Position numbers and translations under genes: made by a program. The notes under the pieces are model-generated. The model searched no databases and was not told where the DNA came from. It worked only from the letters and a program-made list of their open reading frames with translations. From an uncultured Oscillospiraceae bacterium (lineage in GTDB: Bacteria > Bacillota > Clostridia > Oscillospirales > Oscillospiraceae), in the NCBI GenBank assembly GCA_905233595.1, contig CAJOFI010000104.1, forward strand, positions 1 to 7,161: DNA of 7,161 nucleotides. Direction: 5' to 3'. Shown here one piece after another: positions 6,092 through 7,161 of the stretch (position 1 is its first letter; each line of letters starts with the position of its first letter).

Positions 6092-6110
6092 CTTCCCTCT
6101 TCCCTCTTCC
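6092..6110. repeat. Short tandem repeat of CTTCCCT
   Basis: CTTCCCT occurs twice head to tail (6092-6098, 6099-6105) followed by a partial CTTCC (6106-6110). It is a pure pyrimidine tract in the non-coding gap before spoIIID. Confidence 0.6.
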
Positions 6111-6120
6111 GGCTAACCGT

Positions 6121-6149
6121 GAATACCTCCCCTCCCCCGCTCATATACA
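6121..6149 (+). promoter_or_regulatory. Candidate sigma-E promoter of spoIIID
   Basis: GAATACCT (6121-6128) fits the sigma-E -35 pattern GHATANNT at all fixed positions. CATATACA (6142-6149) matches six of eight positions of the -10 pattern CATACAMT. The spacer is 13 bases and the start codon is about 50 bases downstream. In Bacillus subtilis spoIIID is transcribed by mother-cell sigma-E, so the site fits the gene. Confidence 0.5.
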
Positions 6150-6197
6150 TGGAGCAGGAAACACGCGGCGGGAGCGCCGCTTTCGGGGAGTGGTATC

Positions 6198-6446
6198 GTG
6201 CGAGAGAGCATTGAGCAAAGAGCCAAGGACCTGGCGGTCTACATTATTGAAAACAAAGCCACCGTCCGTGCGGCGGCGGCGCAGTTCGGCGTGAGCAAAT
6301 CGACCGTACACAAGGATCTGACCGAGCGCCTCGCGCGCGTCAGCCCGCCGCTGTACGCCGAGGTGCGCCGCCTTCTCGATCTCAACAAGGCCGAGCGCCA
6401 CATCCGAGGCGGCCTCGCCACCCGGCGGAAATACAAGGGGCTGTGA
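6198..6446 (+). CDS. spoIIID: Sporulation transcriptional regulator SpoIIID
   Basis: SpoIIID is the small mother-cell DNA-binding protein that adjusts sigma-E genes and helps switch on sigma-K genes during sporulation. The 82-residue product carries a helix-turn-helix at about residues 22-43 with the family signature TVRAAAAQFGVSKSTVHKDL, followed by TERLARVSPPLYAEVRRLL and the basic C-terminal segment NKAERHIRGGLATRRKYKGL. It begins with GTG at 6198, preceded by GGGGAG (6186-6191) at suitable distance. It is about ten residues shorter at the C-terminus than the Bacillus protein as I recall it. Its last codons lie inside the left arm of its own terminator. It probably forms a single-gene unit under a sigma-E-like promoter. 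Confidence 0.95.
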   Translation: MRESIEQRAKDLAVYIIENKATVRAAAAQFGVSKSTVHKDLTERLARVSPPLYAEVRRLLDLNKAERHIRGGLATRRKYKGL

Positions 6447-6485
6447 AAACTTTGTTTTCACAGCCCCTTGTATTTAGCTTTTATT
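6429..6485 (+). terminator. spoIIID terminator with a perfect 22-bp stem overlapping the stop codon
   Basis: The arms 6429-6450 and 6454-6475 are exact reverse complements around a three-base loop. A T-rich stretch begins near 6477. The left arm covers the last spoIIID codons and the TGA. The hairpin should stop transcription before spoIIE. Confidence 0.88.
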
Positions 6486-6518
6486 TTTTAGACAGCAGAC
6501 CTGTAATTTGTTTTACTC

Positions 6519-6542
6519 TTCTGAAAACTGAATTCTGAAAAC
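6519..6542. repeat. Direct repeat of TTCTGAAAAC
   Basis: TTCTGAAAAC occurs at 6519-6528 and again at 6533-6542, one and a half helical turns apart, in the AT-rich gap upstream of spoIIE. Its role is unknown and it may be chance in low-complexity DNA. Confidence 0.4.
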
Positions 6543-6597
6543 GCAAAACCATTCCCCCCTATTTCCCCGGTGAAACTTTTCCCCTTCAACAGCGCCT

Positions 6598-6631
6598 TAT
6601 GACAGGCCTCGCGAAATTACATAATTATAAT
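6598..6631 (+). promoter_or_regulatory. Candidate Spo0A-activated promoter of spoIIE
   Basis: A perfect TATAAT (6626-6631) has its best -35 match, ATGACA (6599-6604), 21 bases upstream instead of the usual 17. Spo0A-activated sigma-A promoters of Bacillus subtilis spoIIE and spoIIG have such long spacers. TATGACA (6598-6604) overlaps the -35 and matches six of seven positions of the inverted 0A box TTYGACA. TCGCGAA (6609-6615) in the spacer is a second, weaker match to TGNCGAA. Transcription would start near 6638. Confidence 0.5.
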
Positions 6632-6669
6632 GTTCTTACATTTATGTAAACTCAGGAGGCGAGTTTTTT

Positions 6670-7161
6670 ATGGCAATGGACGAACGGGGGCAGGCGCTGA
6701 GCCTGCAAAAGACCCAGAGCGCGCCGATCGACCGGCGTTTCTTCACGGCGGCGCACTGCGGGATTTACTTCGCGCTGGGCTTTGTGACGGCCTGCGCGCG
6801 GGTGCTCGAGAACGGCGCGCCCTTCGGCGTGGCGCTGGTGGCGGCGGCGGGGCCGGGGCTGAGCGGCGTCGCGGCGCTGCTGGGGGCGACGCTGGGCTAC
6901 CTCGCCTCGAGCGGGCTGGAGTGGGGCATCCGCTGCGTAGCGGGGGCGGTGCTGGTGTACACGGTGGCCTTCGTGTTCCACGAGATGCCGGTGTACAGGA
7001 CGCCCTGCTTCATGCCCTCGGCCGCCGGGGCGGTCATGGCGGTGACGGCCTGGCTCGGCGGCGTGAGCCTTGCGCGCGACCTTCTCGACCTGCTCTCGGC
7101 GCTCTTTCTCGAGACGGCGCTGGCCTTCGGCGGGGCTTATTTCTTCCGGGAGGCGCTCACC
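6670..7161 (+). CDS. spoIIE: Stage II sporulation protein E, N-terminal membrane domain (partial)
   Basis: SpoIIE is a septum-associated PP2C-type phosphatase that dephosphorylates the anti-anti-sigma factor SpoIIAA, which leads to sigma-F release in the forespore. Only the first 164 codons are in the window. After a hydrophilic N-terminus (MAMDERGQALSLQKTQ) come several hydrophobic helices, including FFTAAHCGIYFALGFVTACA, APFGVALVAAAGPGLSG, AALLGATLGYL and GIRCVAGAVLVYTVAFVF. These match the multi-helix membrane region of clostridial SpoIIE. The regulatory and phosphatase domains lie beyond the edge. AGGAGG (6654-6659) lies ten bases before ATG 6670, and an ATG at 6676 is possible but less well supported. 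The identity rests on this membrane region, the spoIIID neighbour and the promoter architecture. Confidence 0.85.
   Translation, partial: MAMDERGQALSLQKTQSAPIDRRFFTAAHCGIYFALGFVTACARVLENGAPFGVALVAAAGPGLSGVAALLGATLGYLASSGLEWGIRCVAGAVLVYTVAFVFHEMPVYRTPCFMPSAAGAVMAVTAWLGGVSLARDLLDLLSALFLETALAFGGAYFFREALT

Noticed and set aside
6092..6110. The CTTCCCT repeat considered as the start of a CRISPR array.
   Set aside because: The units are seven bases long and contiguous, with no spacers.
6165..6180. GCGGCG-GGAG-CGCCGC hairpin just before the spoIIID ribosome binding site, considered as a riboswitch or terminator.
   Set aside because: It is short, has no T run and no recognisable riboswitch core. 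In GC-rich DNA such a six-base stem is expected by chance.

Overview
The window looks like chromosome from a GC-rich, spore-forming member of the Clostridia, probably near Oscillospirales. The evidence is two core sporulation genes (spoIIID and the start of spoIIE), a Firmicutes-type L10 leader upstream of rplJ-rplL, GGAGG-type ribosome binding sites, and an NHLM-type peptide export cassette. The lineage is inferred; no rRNA is present.

Positions 1-3988 (minus strand) hold a three-gene operon read right to left: a short HlyD-like NHLM secretion protein, a C39 peptidase/ABC transporter, and a second NHLM-type ABC transporter that runs off the left edge. These would cleave and export a ribosomally made peptide, but no precursor gene is visible here. 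Two of the three genes are damaged. The peptidase/ABC gene has an in-frame UGA just after the H-loop, followed by 34 more codons that match the family. The second ABC gene has a frameshift, with an apparent small deletion, about 27 codons after its likely TTG start. The operon therefore appears to be decaying, unless the UGA is recoded or the lesions are sequence errors.

Positions 3989-4299 are intergenic, between the export operon and a divergent flavodoxin gene. They contain four copies of a TAGTAAAC-type motif in two inverted repeats around a GC-rich hairpin. This could be an operator cluster or a small MITE-like element.

Positions 4300-5995 (plus strand) hold a short-chain flavodoxin, then a sigma-A promoter, an L10-leader RNA with an attenuator-like terminator, rplJ, rplL and a clear terminator.

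Positions 6060-7161 (plus strand) hold a short intergenic region with hairpins, a pyrimidine tandem repeat and a sigma-E-like promoter. Next comes spoIIID, which ends inside a perfect 22-bp terminator hairpin. After a non-coding gap there is a promoter-like region with an unusual 21-bp spacer, as in Spo0A-activated promoters, and then the membrane-domain start of spoIIE, cut by the window edge. The sporulation signals fit the known order: Spo0A activates spoIIE, and sigma-E later drives spoIIID in the mother cell.
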